47,214 nucleotides of DNA from Purshia tridentata (taxonomy: Eukaryota; Streptophyta; Magnoliopsida; Rosales; Rosaceae), in NCBI GenBank assembly GCA_003254885.1, contig QANT01002899.1, forward strand, positions 1 through 47,214, in the 5' to 3' direction. The notes under the pieces were generated by a model that was not told the DNA's origin, searched no databases, and worked only from the letters and a program-made list of their open reading frames with translations. The first letter of the stretch is position 1. Each line of letters starts with the position of its first letter. The position numbers and the translations under genes are program-made. This document shows positions 21,737 to 33,051 of the stretch, piece after piece.

Positions 21737-22101
21737 ATGACTACGAGGTCGGGCTAGTCGTCCGGTTCCAATCGCGTGTATGTTTCAGACTCAGATGTTG
21801 AGCAACCACCTGCAGACGTCAATTGGGTGCCCCTAAATGGTATCTTGAGAGGACCACATATTGGAGCACCCGTGTGGGACAACTAGAGCTTGACCTGCTA
21901 GAGGTGAAGGCCGAGAGGATGCGTGTCCAGGTGGATGAAAATTTCAAGGAGGGCGGGCTCGAGATCCGGGTTGAAAAAATACAATTTTGGAAGCAAAAGA
22001 TTCGCGCTGCTGAGGCAAAGATAGCAGTCGATACCTTCGAGGCTGTAAACATGTTCATGCATTCAGCGAAATTTGGGGCATCAAACACACACACTTTATG
22101 A
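21737..22101 (+). pseudogene. Paralogue of accessory ORF at 12614, frameshifted
   Basis: An ATG at 21737 opens MTTRSG, then a TAG, then an acidic segment (YVSDSDVEQPPADVNW). About 21825 the plausible frame changes and continues GAPKWYLERTTYWSTRVGQL with a charged helical tail to a stop at 22099-22101. The layout (Ser/Asp-rich patch, then W-Y-x-x-R-x-T-x-W-S, then Glu/Leu-rich helix) parallels the ORF at 12614-13072, and several residues match directly. No named domain is recognised. The stop and frame change indicate decay of this copy. It lies between the Cys-rich accessory ORF and the minus-strand Ulp1-type gene. Confidence 0.45.
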
Positions 22102-23282
22102 AGGGATTTGAGCTATTCAAAGAATACATGGAGGTGTCCGTACCACAGGGTCAATAGCAGCACATTACGCCCCACATCGCAAGTTCAAAGTTGGGAGGCA
22201 ACAGTGGGCATCCAAGAGCATCACACGTTGTCTTAAGACGTATGCGAGAGTGCAAACTTGCTAAGGGTTTGCTAGGTTGTGCAAACGCAATATATGTTTA
22301 TGTTATTTTGTGCATTTGTGGGAATGCCTTTGGCCTACAGATTTGGCAAACTTTTGTTCTTGTTAGTTTGCAATGATGCAGATGTTAGTATTTAAGTTGG
22401 TACTGTGTAATGCTATTTTGTGACTCCCCTTCATCGGCCTCACATAAAGTTAGTATGTATGCTTGTTATTAAACTTTTAACACACTTTCAATAGGCCAGG
22501 GTGCTTATAGGCTTAATGTGTGAAGTACAATGGCTTTAACGTGCTGTTAAGTATAAAATTTTCACTTCATATATGTATATATGCTGGGATTTTCTCATGT
22601 GCAGACGACGGACAAATACATGGAAAATGAGTATACAAAATGAGGATATAGAAATGCAAAAGTGGCTACAACAGTTAATGCCATTGTGTGGAAATGTTGT
22701 CTATGGTCTGTATAATTTAAAAAATCTGTTTGACACACTTTTTAAATGAAAGTTTTCACAAGGGAAGCCAACAAGTGGACAGACAATGGACAAAAAAATA
22801 GTATGGACAAAGCAACCCTACTGTTGAAAAACCACTATGTCAACAATTTGTCCGTCTTTTGTCTTATTTGTGTTCATCTTTTGCAAACTAATTGGTTATT
22901 CAATCAACGTAAGCTAATAATGCAAAATTTCCCATCACATTTCAACTCACAATGAACGCATTGCGATTCACTGAATATGTGATTCACTGAAGCAACAAAA
23001 AATTTGGCCTTACTAGTTTTCAACTACGAATAGAACATTGCCGACTACAAATAACAAGCTTCCGATGACAATGGTCCCATAGCCAATGTGGGCAAGGTGC
23101 ATACACAAAATACAGCAGTTTATGATGTATTGCAGTAAGTTTTTTATTTTTGGTGTCGACTTATTATCTAGACTTTGTTTACTTTTTGTCTGCATCCTTA
23201 AACTTTAAAAAATTGGACATGATTGTTTGACACCCAGGGAGGTTGCCCATTACGTTTGATTAGTCTTTAGTCCTAACTATAG
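22102..23282. other. Spacer; no gene seen
   Basis: AT-rich DNA-transposon spacer with another GTGGACA cluster in partial inverted arrangement (22780-22870: gtggacagacaatggacaaa ... ttgtccgtcttttgtc). Short open frames here show no domain features. Confidence 0.45.
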
Positions 23283-24194
23283 TTAAAAATTATTTACCTG
23301 ACCAAAAATGCGAGGCAATGGGTTTGGTAATTGATTCGACCACCTACAGAAGGACTCAGGAGTGCCTGAAAATGTGAAACACTGTATTTTTGATTTAATG
23401 ATACATTTGCTCTGCTTCTCAATACCTCTACACTCGTTAATGAGTTTTGTTATAACTAACGTTCTTGTGCAATTTAAAAAGCATGCAGTTAGACCACAAT
23501 CACCTATGACGTGCATGTACAAAATGTGGTCTCGACCTGCCGTCACACACAATAACGTCGATGATACGACCCTGTTGAAATGCTCCTACACCCTATAATC
23601 AATTCAATGTTCTTGTAACCCAAATAAATACATATATCGTGCAACAAAAGGATATATACAACATAACAAACATAACATAGCATAATCACACAATGTTTTG
23701 CCAAGGTGCATGTACAGTACACTATTCTACCAAAAGTCTAGTTTGCACAAGAGACAGTCATCATCCACTAGCGACAGCAGTCTATACATTGTCACCCTTG
23801 CAACCATACATGTCCAAAGCTAAGCTGAGTCGGAACCAACCAATCTTTTCCTATGTACACCCATCAAGAGTCTTGCCAAAAGATAAGAACTCAATAAACT
23901 TCACAGTAAAGATCCCACAGTCGCCCCTGAATAAGAAGGCCCAAAACAATTTTTATATGCATACGTTAAACCCGAAGCTAGCCACAGGAATCAATACACA
24001 TGCATGGTAATACACAAACATAATAATTCAATGTATTAATGGCATGTGCACCCATTCATCTGTTGAGGCACACCGAGCATACGTTCCACGGGCCATGGCT
24101 CCCCATCATAAACCAACCTGTCTAAGAATGGCCAGTAGTAATATAGACAGAGGCCACAATGAATTCTCTATCTTGCAATCTACACAGAGCTCGA

Positions 24195-24238
24195 TATTCG
24201 AGTCGTACACATATAGTATTCGAGTCGTACACATATAG
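24195..24238. repeat. 22 bp tandem duplication at peptidase Asp codon
   Basis: Bases 24195-24216 and 24217-24238 are identical 22-mers. On the minus strand each contains the codons for the VYDSN motif. Because 22 is not a multiple of three, the second copy is out of frame, so the duplication shifts the frame right after the catalytic Asp. Confidence 0.9.
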
Positions 24239-24879
24239 TATATGAGTAAGGAGGTCATTGGCCACAGAACACCAATGTTTCCTAAAGATATTAAATGGAC
24301 AGAAGACCTTGTCCAGCCCAAACAATGGCTGACCGTAAGGTGGGTTCGAGCCAGGCACAAAGCGGAGCAAGCCGATGGGAATCACTAACGGTTTTGATTT
24401 TGCTGCCCTTGTCTGTTGGGCTTTGGAAGGTGCGAACGATGTAGTCACAAAGTGCTGCAAGAGTAGGAAACGACATATTATGCAGCTAGATTTTACCATA
24501 AGCACACAATTCACTCACCCAAGCCATGCAGTAACTAAAAAGCATGCAAGTGCAAATGTACAGCCAGCATGCAGACAAAGAATAGACAACGTCGACTTAC
24601 ACCTGTATGGTCATGCGTATAACAAGACATTACAAGATCAACTACGACTTTCCTCTGCGCAGCAGCAGAATGGATACAATTTACAAGCGTACCTGAGGGC
24701 TTGCAATGTTGTTTACACCAAAGACGGCTATGGTTTGCCTTGTTTGCCTAAACTCACTAGAATTTACAATAATACGCACACTATGCAGCCCCCAATTAAC
24801 ATATAGAGATAATGGAATTTTCTAAAGTGCAGACGTCTCATTTTTAAATGTTTGTGGAAGATAGATCATAAGGTGGATG

Positions 24880-25060
24880 AGTAGCCGACAGGTGGACATA
24901 GGGTGGACAATAAGTGGCCGACAGGTGGACAAAAGGTGGACTAAATTGGACAAAAAGTGGATAGGGATGGACAATGCCACAAATCAAAAGTTGAAAAACA
25001 CATCTTTTGTGTCCAAACTCTGTCCACCCTTTGTCTATTATTTTTCTGCCGTTATTAAAC
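24880..25060. repeat. GTGGACA cluster with inverted counterpart
   Basis: Six gtggac/tggaca motifs between about 24892 and 24973 are followed at about 25015-25045 by the reverse complements tgtccaaactctgtccaccc. It lies in an intron-like gap of the minus-strand Ulp1-type gene. Confidence 0.6.
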
Positions 25061-28000
25061 TTCAAAATTGCTCGAGTACGTATCTGGACGAGGATGCTAT
25101 AGACATAATATTCAAATATTGACACTCAACAAGTACGGATGCTTACTGGCAAAACACAGTCAACTATCATCCACCTCGTACCAAAAACGTCCGGGTGATC
25201 CAACTGCTACCTCCGTAGCAGTAACAATGTTGTTTCTATGTGCTACAAGGCATTATGGAACCACATTTCCAAACAATGAGGCATATTAGGATCAGAATTT
25301 AATTTAAGTAAATGTAATTTGTCAGGTACAGTGAGATTTTTTTTAAAAAATAAATAATGTTAGCTTACGTCTGTGCCAATCCACGATGTAGGAGTGAGGA
25401 GGCGATGCATGAACTTCCGGTCAACTTTGAAATTGTTGCCAACGAGCAGCAACTCACTGCCACAAGTATAACACCAACCAGGCAGTGAATAAAATATGCA
25501 TATGCACCGTATCTTTTAAATGAGAGGGAAAAAGGGTGTTGCAAATGGATACCTGAGGTTTGCATTCCAATAATGAATGAAGGTGAGGAAGTCATTCATG
25601 ATACCCAAAGCCTTATATTGACCAAGAGGACTCAGCTTCACTAGCTCCTGCCCCATCTTCCACTTCATGGAAGTATCAATACGACTTCAATTTATTGGCT
25701 CGCTTCTTGGTTCTGAGGCTGTGACCCCCAACGACCATGCTTGTCAAATCTATCGATGCAACATTTGAGCAACTAAGCAGCTGGTAGTGGGATTCTCTTG
25801 TGGGGCCCCCCCAGGAATCCGAGGTTCATCGAACTAGGGCCTGGCTAGGGGTGCCAACATGCGCTTCACCTCAACCAATAAACCCTTCACCTCTTGCATT
25901 TTAGCCTTCACCTCGGCCATCACTTCATTCTTCACTTGCACGAGGTCCCTTTGAAACCTCTCAGAAAATGCCTCCATCATTGCCACCTAGGAAAGCAATT
26001 AACCAGTCAGGTCAGTTAAAATGATAAACAATCAACTTTTTCAAAACCTATAGACAAGGCCAAGTAGTGTACAGGCAGCAGACACATCATGGACAAGCTA
26101 GAAGGAGTAGTCCAAAAAAACTATTTAAATGTGTCCACCATTTGTCCACTCTTTCTACATCACGTGTCCACCGCTTGTAAACAAGCATAGTGCGACATAT
26201 TATAAACTGTAAAATTTGGTGCTTTAAAATGAAAACCTGAATGGGTTAACCATAGTGGTTAATCCTGGAAAGTTCAAATGATAGCCTAATCAGTAAAAAA
26301 ACACTCTAGGCATATTTAACCCCTGCATTTCAGATTCACAGGGTGATTTCACTAAATATATAGAATGTATGCTTATAAAAGTGGAGTCTCGTGGCTGGTT
26401 AGGGACCTTGGGTTGCGAAGCATTGGCAGCAGACGTTGTTCCACATACTCCTTTGTTGTTTTCAGTATACAACCTTTGCTTTTCAAGGTCAGGCTCATCC
26501 CATCGCTGATCCCAATATGTGGTAGACTTCTCCTGTGCTGAGGGCTTAATCACATGCAGGTCCACATCTTCCTGCAAACCCAAAGAACACTACTTTAGCT
26601 TCCTTATCTGACAATCAAGCATATGAAAGTTGCAAACCAGCAATTAAGGTAGAAAAAATTATATTCACATGTTTTGGATAAAATCCATTATGTTCAAACA
26701 GACACATGCAAGCTATCAGTCCATCAGAAGGGAGGTGCAACCATTTTGTAAAGTGTGGGGACAGAGACAAAGTGTGGATACAGTGCAGACAATGTGTCGT
26801 CGAACAAGAGCAAAAGTTTCAACACTTCATTTGTTGCTGCGCCATCAAACTACGTATATATAGACAAATTGTATCTGCTATATGGCATTATATAAGCAAA
26901 ATTGACATAAATCAATATTCCAAAACCAAAATAGCCTTAATTACTGTTTTGGCCGATTCATTAATATAGATTCCATTCGCTGGGCACAAACTCATTCATT
27001 CAATTAATCTAATTCATTGAGTGGTCAGCAAACTTGAGCCAAAAAATTGATTAAGCCACCTTTGGGTGCGATATAAGCAATTACCAAGTAAGATTAGAGC
27101 CAATTGCACATTAATTAAATATTTATTTTACTATTAGGCAGTGTAGTCTCTAAATTTATCATAATAGGCAGATTTTTCGATCATACGACTCCCCAACAAA
27201 TAAATCAGATCGATTAAAAATCTAAATGAAAACAGAAGCATGTAATAATTGATTCAAAACCAAAACCATTACCAAGTACGACAAATCAACCAACCGTAGG
27301 TATAATAATAAATATTTGCAAACCAAAAAAATACCGATTTAGCTTCATTTTCTGACATTAAAGCATAAGCTGTGAGGTGCACAAGTGTGATAACTTAACC
27401 CAATCAAATATAAGCACATTGGTCATCAGCTACTTAAAGGACATGCCACCAGAGTTGCCACCGCAACATGCAGGGAAGAGCGTCACTTGAAACCCAAATA
27501 GCATCACCGGCGGACGACAAGCTGGGAAATAAGTCCAGACCTAAGAGATAAAACACCAATGGTCTCAGAGCATGTTCGACAATTTTACAATACAGCACAA
27601 TCAGACCACACGGCAAAAACAAGTAAATGTACAAACTCATTACCTGCAGTGCTAAAGGGAAGCCAGTCAGTTCATAATCAATCTGTTTTTTCCCTTCACG
27701 CTCAGCCCTTTCATACCTATATCAGAAATTTAGAAGTCTAAATGCCTCCATCGTCGAACCATAGGAAACTGTACCCTAAGGGAAATTACAAAAATCTTCC
27801 ACGTTCTCAATAAGCTTTAGGAACCGGAGGTCGTTGGTGTTGCTCTTCTGTTTTCCACCAAGACAAAGTTTAAAAAATACAGCAGCCCAAACCTATATCT
27901 ATCCTCGCTCTCCTAGCAGGAATGAAACACTACATCTAGCTCATTCCTGGTCACGGCCTTTCAGTTGGGGAAATATGTTGCTTTCAGACGACAGGCTTTG

Positions 28001-28386
28001 TTTATCTCTTCCACTGTTGGGTTACTCTTGAAGTCTATTTCTAGTTGCGGCCCAAAACAAAGCCCTGTTATAAGGGCAAACTCTCTCTTCCCAAACCGCA
28101 CAACATGCCAGTTCGACAGCATCATGAGCATGCCACCGTCGTGGTGATCTTTGCAATGCGCCTGCCGAAGCAGCAGCTGGTGCACGAGTGGTGCACTGAA
28201 TGTAAACCGATCCTCAACAGCAAGGAAGTGGCCAAACTGCCTGGGAATCTATCCATTTCTTCATTTGTGACCCTGGCCCTTAAGGTTCAAATGCTCTCAG
28301 TGAGTAGCGACCGACAATTAATCTTGGCAGAGTGTGGAGGGCATTTGCACTTCAATTCGTACTTCGACCCACCCGACATTTCCTGA

Positions 28387-29428
28387 AAAGGTGTGGACAA
28401 ACACTAATTTGCAGACATGGTGTAGCCAATCTGTAAACAAATTGTGGACATAAAATTCAAAAACTTTCTGACTATTTGCAGACAATGTGTGAGCAATAGT
28501 TAGACAATGGGTGGAAGATATGTGGACAGTGTCTATATGGACAATGTGTGGACAATATGTGGACAATATGTGGACAATGTGTGTGGACGGGGTGACAATG
28601 TATGGACACAGCATTCCAATACTTGCTAGCTCATTAATCGTCAACTGCATAGTGCATCTCATGCTCTCAAATGTAATCATATCAATGACATTGAGACAAC
28701 AAGGACAGTCCCAAAAGCCAACAATAGTCTTACATAAAGTATGGTACGGCTTTAAGAGAGATGACAACATTGGATTATTTGGAAATTATCTAACAACTCA
28801 ATTATTTTGGCTTGCTTTTCTTCTTTTAAATCATGTACTATATCCTAAAAGATAAACTAGATTATCCATTAACAAAATGGACTGATTTATATACCAATCT
28901 ATGGATAAATTGAAACAATGCCATATATATACATACTGTCATAAGTTGTATTGCACAATATCAGTTTCAAATGCAAGAGAAATCATTGAGAAACATGTCT
29001 TGCATCTTCTACATATATGTCTTTAACCATAATTGCATATTTGTACAACTCTTAGACTAATTGACAGATTGTACAAGAAAAGAAGATATTTGTATATCCT
29101 GCCAAGTCTAATCCCATTTGCAAATATGATGCCAAGCACAAATCGTGTTTTTTTTAGCTTCTGTAAGTTAAACACCAACTTTTCAAACAAAAAAGCAAAA
29201 CCCCAAATGCAACAAAGAGCACAGAGGGGGTTATATGGATACTCAAATTTTGGGAGTTTATTTTGCCCTAAACACTTCTATTGGTAAAGTAGGAGCTTTA
29301 TAATAATAACCTTCATTCCTAAATTTCCATACAAACACGGCATTTCAAGGTAATGGCAGTGTCGCATATGCTATTTTGATCTAGGTCGAAGCTATCTTCA
29401 AATCATCCCAAAAGATCAAAACCCAGCA
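28387..29428. other. Upstream region of the Ulp1-type gene; no further gene
   Basis: Holds dense GTGGACA/TGCAGACAATGTG motifs (28390-28620), including the 11 bp array, then AT-rich sequence without coding features. The right end of the DNA-transposon landscape is probably in or after this interval; I could not find a terminal inverted repeat. Confidence 0.4.
28538..28581. repeat. 11 bp tandem array of tggacaatatg
   Basis: Four consecutive 11-mers of type tggacaat(a/g)tg. The unit contains the GTGGACA motif that is dispersed through the first 29 kb. Confidence 0.85.
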
Positions 29429-29623
29429 ATGATCCCCACCAAAAGCCCCCTTACCCTTCTTCATATTCCATTAATCCTTGTTTCTGTCTTGCTTTCAGTG
29501 CTCTCAGCTCACCCCCTCCATATTCATTCCAAGCAAGCCATGAAAGTCCCAGTGAACTCTCCACAAAACAACCACTATCCCAATCCAAAACCCGAACTCA
29601 AATGCAACAACAACAGCAATTAA
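29429..29623 (+). CDS. Possible small secreted peptide, unknown
   Basis: 64 codons from ATG 29429. The first ~30 residues look like a signal peptide: a short polar start with one Lys, then the hydrophobic run LLHIPLILVSVLLSVLSA, with a possible cleavage after SAHP or LSA. The mature part would be about 35 residues, basic and Pro/Asn-rich (KVPVNSPQNNHYPNPKPELK). It does not match the CLE, CEP, IDA or RGF consensus as I know them. No TATA box or conserved neighbour supports it, and a frame this short can arise by chance, so this is a candidate only. A TC-rich microsatellite follows at about 29720-29740. Confidence 0.25.
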   Translation: MIPTKSPLTLLHIPLILVSVLLSVLSAHPLHIHSKQAMKVPVNSPQNNHYPNPKPELKCNNNSN

Positions 29624-30367
29624 AAAGTTCCAAAATCTGACCTTCCTGCCAAAAATTAGCAATGACCCACTTGTCTGGGATGCTCAGCTCTATTGTCTAG
29701 CTAGCTCTTCCTTGTCACTATCTCTCTCTCTCTCTCTAGCCTCTGGTTCATACAGGGTGTTGGCAAGGTCAAACAATGAAAGTTACGCTTATGGAAGTTG
29801 ACTGGAATGGGAGCTTACTGAAGGTTAGAGGGGGCTAACGGGTTATGTGGGTTAGTTACGGAATGGTGAGGGAATATTTGCCCAAATTTGACCCAAAAAG
29901 CTGAAAAAGTCTTGATATTTTTGTAGGGTCTCAAAAAGACTTTTTGACATTTTTTTGGTCTATTTCAGGCAATTTCCCGAGTATTAAACACACAAGTCCA
30001 TAAAAGATAACCCCAAGGTCCAAAATAAAATCATTGGGCCACCAAGCATATAGGATCTGATCCTACGTGCCATGTATCACGTTTGCAAGCTTGGCCTCGG
30101 GTGTGAAATTACCATACAAGCCTTCTAAGGTTAGCCAAGTTGACCCTCATTTTTTCCCACCAAGCATAAGCACAGACAAAAAGAAAATAAATGAAAAAAA
30201 TTAAAATAAAAACCAAAGTAACGTAAACAACTACAAGGGTAGTTTTGTCAATTAGTAAATTAGCCTTTTAAGTACAAAAGAGTGACCGTTTGGCAAGTTA
30301 AACTCAAAAGCATAACAGTGGTAAAGCAATATGGCAAAAAATTCATCTTGAATTTTCATAGGTTTTA
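29624..30367. other. Spacer before the satellite; no gene seen
   Basis: Includes a (TC)n run near 29720-29740 and AT-rich stretches. This may be low-copy flank between the DNA-transposon region and the satellite, but nothing proves that. Confidence 0.4.
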
Positions 30368-33046
30368 TAAAAGACATAAAGAACCAGTTTCTCATGTTTC
30401 GATTAGCATTCAAGGCCAAATGAATAACAAGATGTGTTAAGAACGCACGAAAACGTGATTTTGGAGCATACTCGGTCCAATTTTGTCCAAACTGCACCAA
30501 ACTGTACCCAGTTAGCACAAAAGGTATAGGGATGCACTTTCTCATGTTTGGATGAGCATTCTAGGCCATATGAACCATATGGTGCATTTTGAACGCACAA
30601 AAACATGATTTTGATGCATGCTCAGTCCAATTTGTCCAAATTGTACAAAATGTGAACAATTGGCACGAAAGGTATAGGGATGCACTTTGTCATGTTTGGA
30701 TTAGCCTTCTAGGGCAAATGAACCACATGATGCGTTTTGAACACATGAAAATGCAATTTCGGTACATACTGTGTTCAATTTTGTCCAAATTGCACTAAAC
30801 TGTGCCCCTTTGGTACAAAAGGCATAGGGACACACTTTCTCATGTTTGGATTAGCGTTTTATGCGAAATGAACAACATAATGTGTTTTGAAGGCACCAAA
30901 ACATGATTTCGGTACATACTATGTTCAATTTTGTCCAAATTGCACCAAACCATGCCCCTTTGGCACGAAAGGCATAGGGATGCACTTTTTCATGTTTGGA
31001 TTAGCATGTTAGGCTAAATGAACCACATAATGTGTTTTGAACGCACGAAAGCATGATTTGGGTGCATTTGCAATTCAATTTCATCCAAAAGACACCAAAA
31101 TGTGTCTGGTTGACATGAAAGACATAGGGATGCACTTTCTCATGTTTCGATTAGCGTTCTAAGGCAAATGAACCACATGATATGTTTCGAAATTACGAAA
31201 ACTAGATTTCGGTGCATACTCAGTCCAATTTTGTGTAAATTGCACCAAAACGTGCACGGTTAGCACAAAAGGCATAGGGATGCATTTTCTCAAGTTTTGA
31301 TTAGCGTATCGGCCAAATGAACCGGATGATGTGTTATGAATGCACAAAAATGCGATTCGGAGCTTACTTACTCCAATTTTTTCCAAATTGCACCAAAACG
31401 TGCTAGATTAGCACAAAAGACATAAAGAATCACTTTCTCATTTATGGATTACCATTCAAGGGCAAATAAATAACATGATGTGTTAAGAATGTACGAAAAC
31501 ATAATTTTAGTGCATACTCAGTCCAATTTTGTGCAAATTGCACTAAAACGTGCACGGTTGGCACGAAAGGTATAAGGATGCAAGTTCTAATGTTTGGATT
31601 AGCATCTTAGGGCAAATGAACCCACACAAAAACGTGATTTTAGTGCATACTCATTCCAATTGTGTCCAAATTGAACCAAAACATGCTAGATTCTTACGAA
31701 AGACATAAAGAAGCACTTTCTCATGTTTTGGATTAGTTTTATAAGCCACGTGAATAACATGATGTGTTTTGAATGCACGAAAACATGATTTCAGTGCATA
31801 CTCAGTCCAATTTTGTGCAAATTGCACCAAAATGTACACGGTTGGCACGGAAGGTATAAGGATGCACTTTCTAATGTATGGATGAGCATTCTAGGCCAAA
31901 TGAACCACATGATGTGTTTTGTACGGAAAAAAATGTGATTTCAGTGCATACTCAGTCTAATTTCATCCAAACTGCACAAAAACATGCGAGACTCACAAGA
32001 AAGATATAAATAATTACTTTCTCATGTTTGGATTAGCGTTCAAGGCCAAATGAACAACATGATGTGTTAAGAATGCACAAATTTGTGTAAATTGCACCAA
32101 AACATGCACGGTTAGCATGAAAGGTATAGGGATGCACTTTCTCATGTTTGGATTAGCATTTTAGGCCAAATGAACCACACAATGTGTTCTAAACACACCA
32201 TAACGTGATTTCAGTGCATGCTGAATCCAATTTCCTCCAAATCGCACCAAATCATGTCTAGTTAGAAAGAAAGGCATTGAGAAGCACTTTTTCATGTTTT
32301 GACTAGCGTTCTAGGCAAAATGAACAATAAGATGTGTTAAAATTACACGAAAGTATGATTTCAGAGCATACTAAGTTCAATTTCATTCAAATGACACCAA
32401 AACATATCGGGTTGGCACGAAAGACAAAGGGATGCACTTTCCCATGTTTGGGGTAGCGTTCTAGGCCAAATGAACCACATGATGTGTTTTGAATGTACAA
32501 AAATGTGACTGTAGTGCATACTTTGTTAAATTTTGTCCAAATTACATCAAAACGTGCCGGATTGGCATGAAGGAATAAAGAAGCACTTTTCCATGTTTGG
32601 ATTAGCATTCTAAGTCACATGAACAACATAATGTGTTTTGAACGAACGAAAACGTGATTTCGGTGCATTCTTAGTCTAATTTTGAGAAAATTGCATCACA
32701 ATGTGCACGGATGACACAAAATGTATTGGGATGTACTTTCTCATGTTTGGATTAGCATTCTACGCCAAATGAACCACATGATGTGTTTTGAATGCACGAA
32801 AACGGGATTTTGGTGCATACTCAGTCTAATTTTGTGCAAATTGCACCAAACGGTGCCCAATTAGAATAAAAGGCATAGGGATGCACTTTCTCATGTTTGA
32901 TTAGCGTTCGAGATGAAATGAACAGTATGATGTGTTTTGAATGCACAAAACATGATTTCGGTGCATACTCTGTCCAATTTTGTCTAAATTGCACCAAAAC
33001 TTACCAGATTCGCACGAAAGACATAAAGAAGCATTTTCTCATATTT
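30368..33046. repeat. ~150 bp tandem satellite, about 18 units
   Basis: The landmark catgtttggattagc recurs at about 30392, 30543, 30691, 30841, 30991, 31141, 31291, 31439, 31589, 31722, 31872, 32022, 32143, 32293, 32443, 32592, 32742, 32892 and 33039, giving a period of 148-151 bp except for two shortened units (133 and ~121 bp). Each unit also contains aaccacatgatgtgtttt- and gtccaattttgtccaaattgcacc-like segments. From about 31439 to 32742 two unit types alternate. The array is ended by an LTR boundary at 33052. Confidence 0.95.
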
Positions 33047-33051
33047 GGATT

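Larger units (their letters stand above)
23283..28386 (-). pseudogene. Ulp1-type (DUF1985 + C48 peptidase) transposon gene, multi-exon, broken
   Basis: Ulp1-family cysteine peptidases process SUMO-like proteins; plant DNA transposons often carry degenerate relatives. Reading right to left: exon from ATG about 28384 (MSGGSKYELKC) after an acceptor; DUF1985 region 28260-27961 (FSAPLVHQLLLRQ, RFGKREFALITGLCFG); exon 27830-27470 (RFLKLIENVEDFCNFP, YELTGFPLALQ); Gln/Lys-rich exon about 26583-26330; coiled-coil linker 25990-25850; exon 25620-25370 (KVDRKFMHRLLTP); exon near 25250-25150 (DHPDVFGTRWMIVDCV); peptidase exon 24430-24190 with GLDKVFCPFNIFRKHW (catalytic His) and YVYDSN (catalytic Asp); exon near 23550-23460 with GDCGLTACFL (catalytic Cys). 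All three catalytic residues are recognisable. Frameshifts, stops (e.g. in the 25.2 kb exon) and a 22 bp duplication at the Asp show decay. Exon ends are approximate. Confidence 0.7.

Noticed and set aside
30368..33046. CRISPR-like array
   Set aside because: The whole ~150 bp unit is repeated with no unique spacers, and the sequence is eukaryotic.
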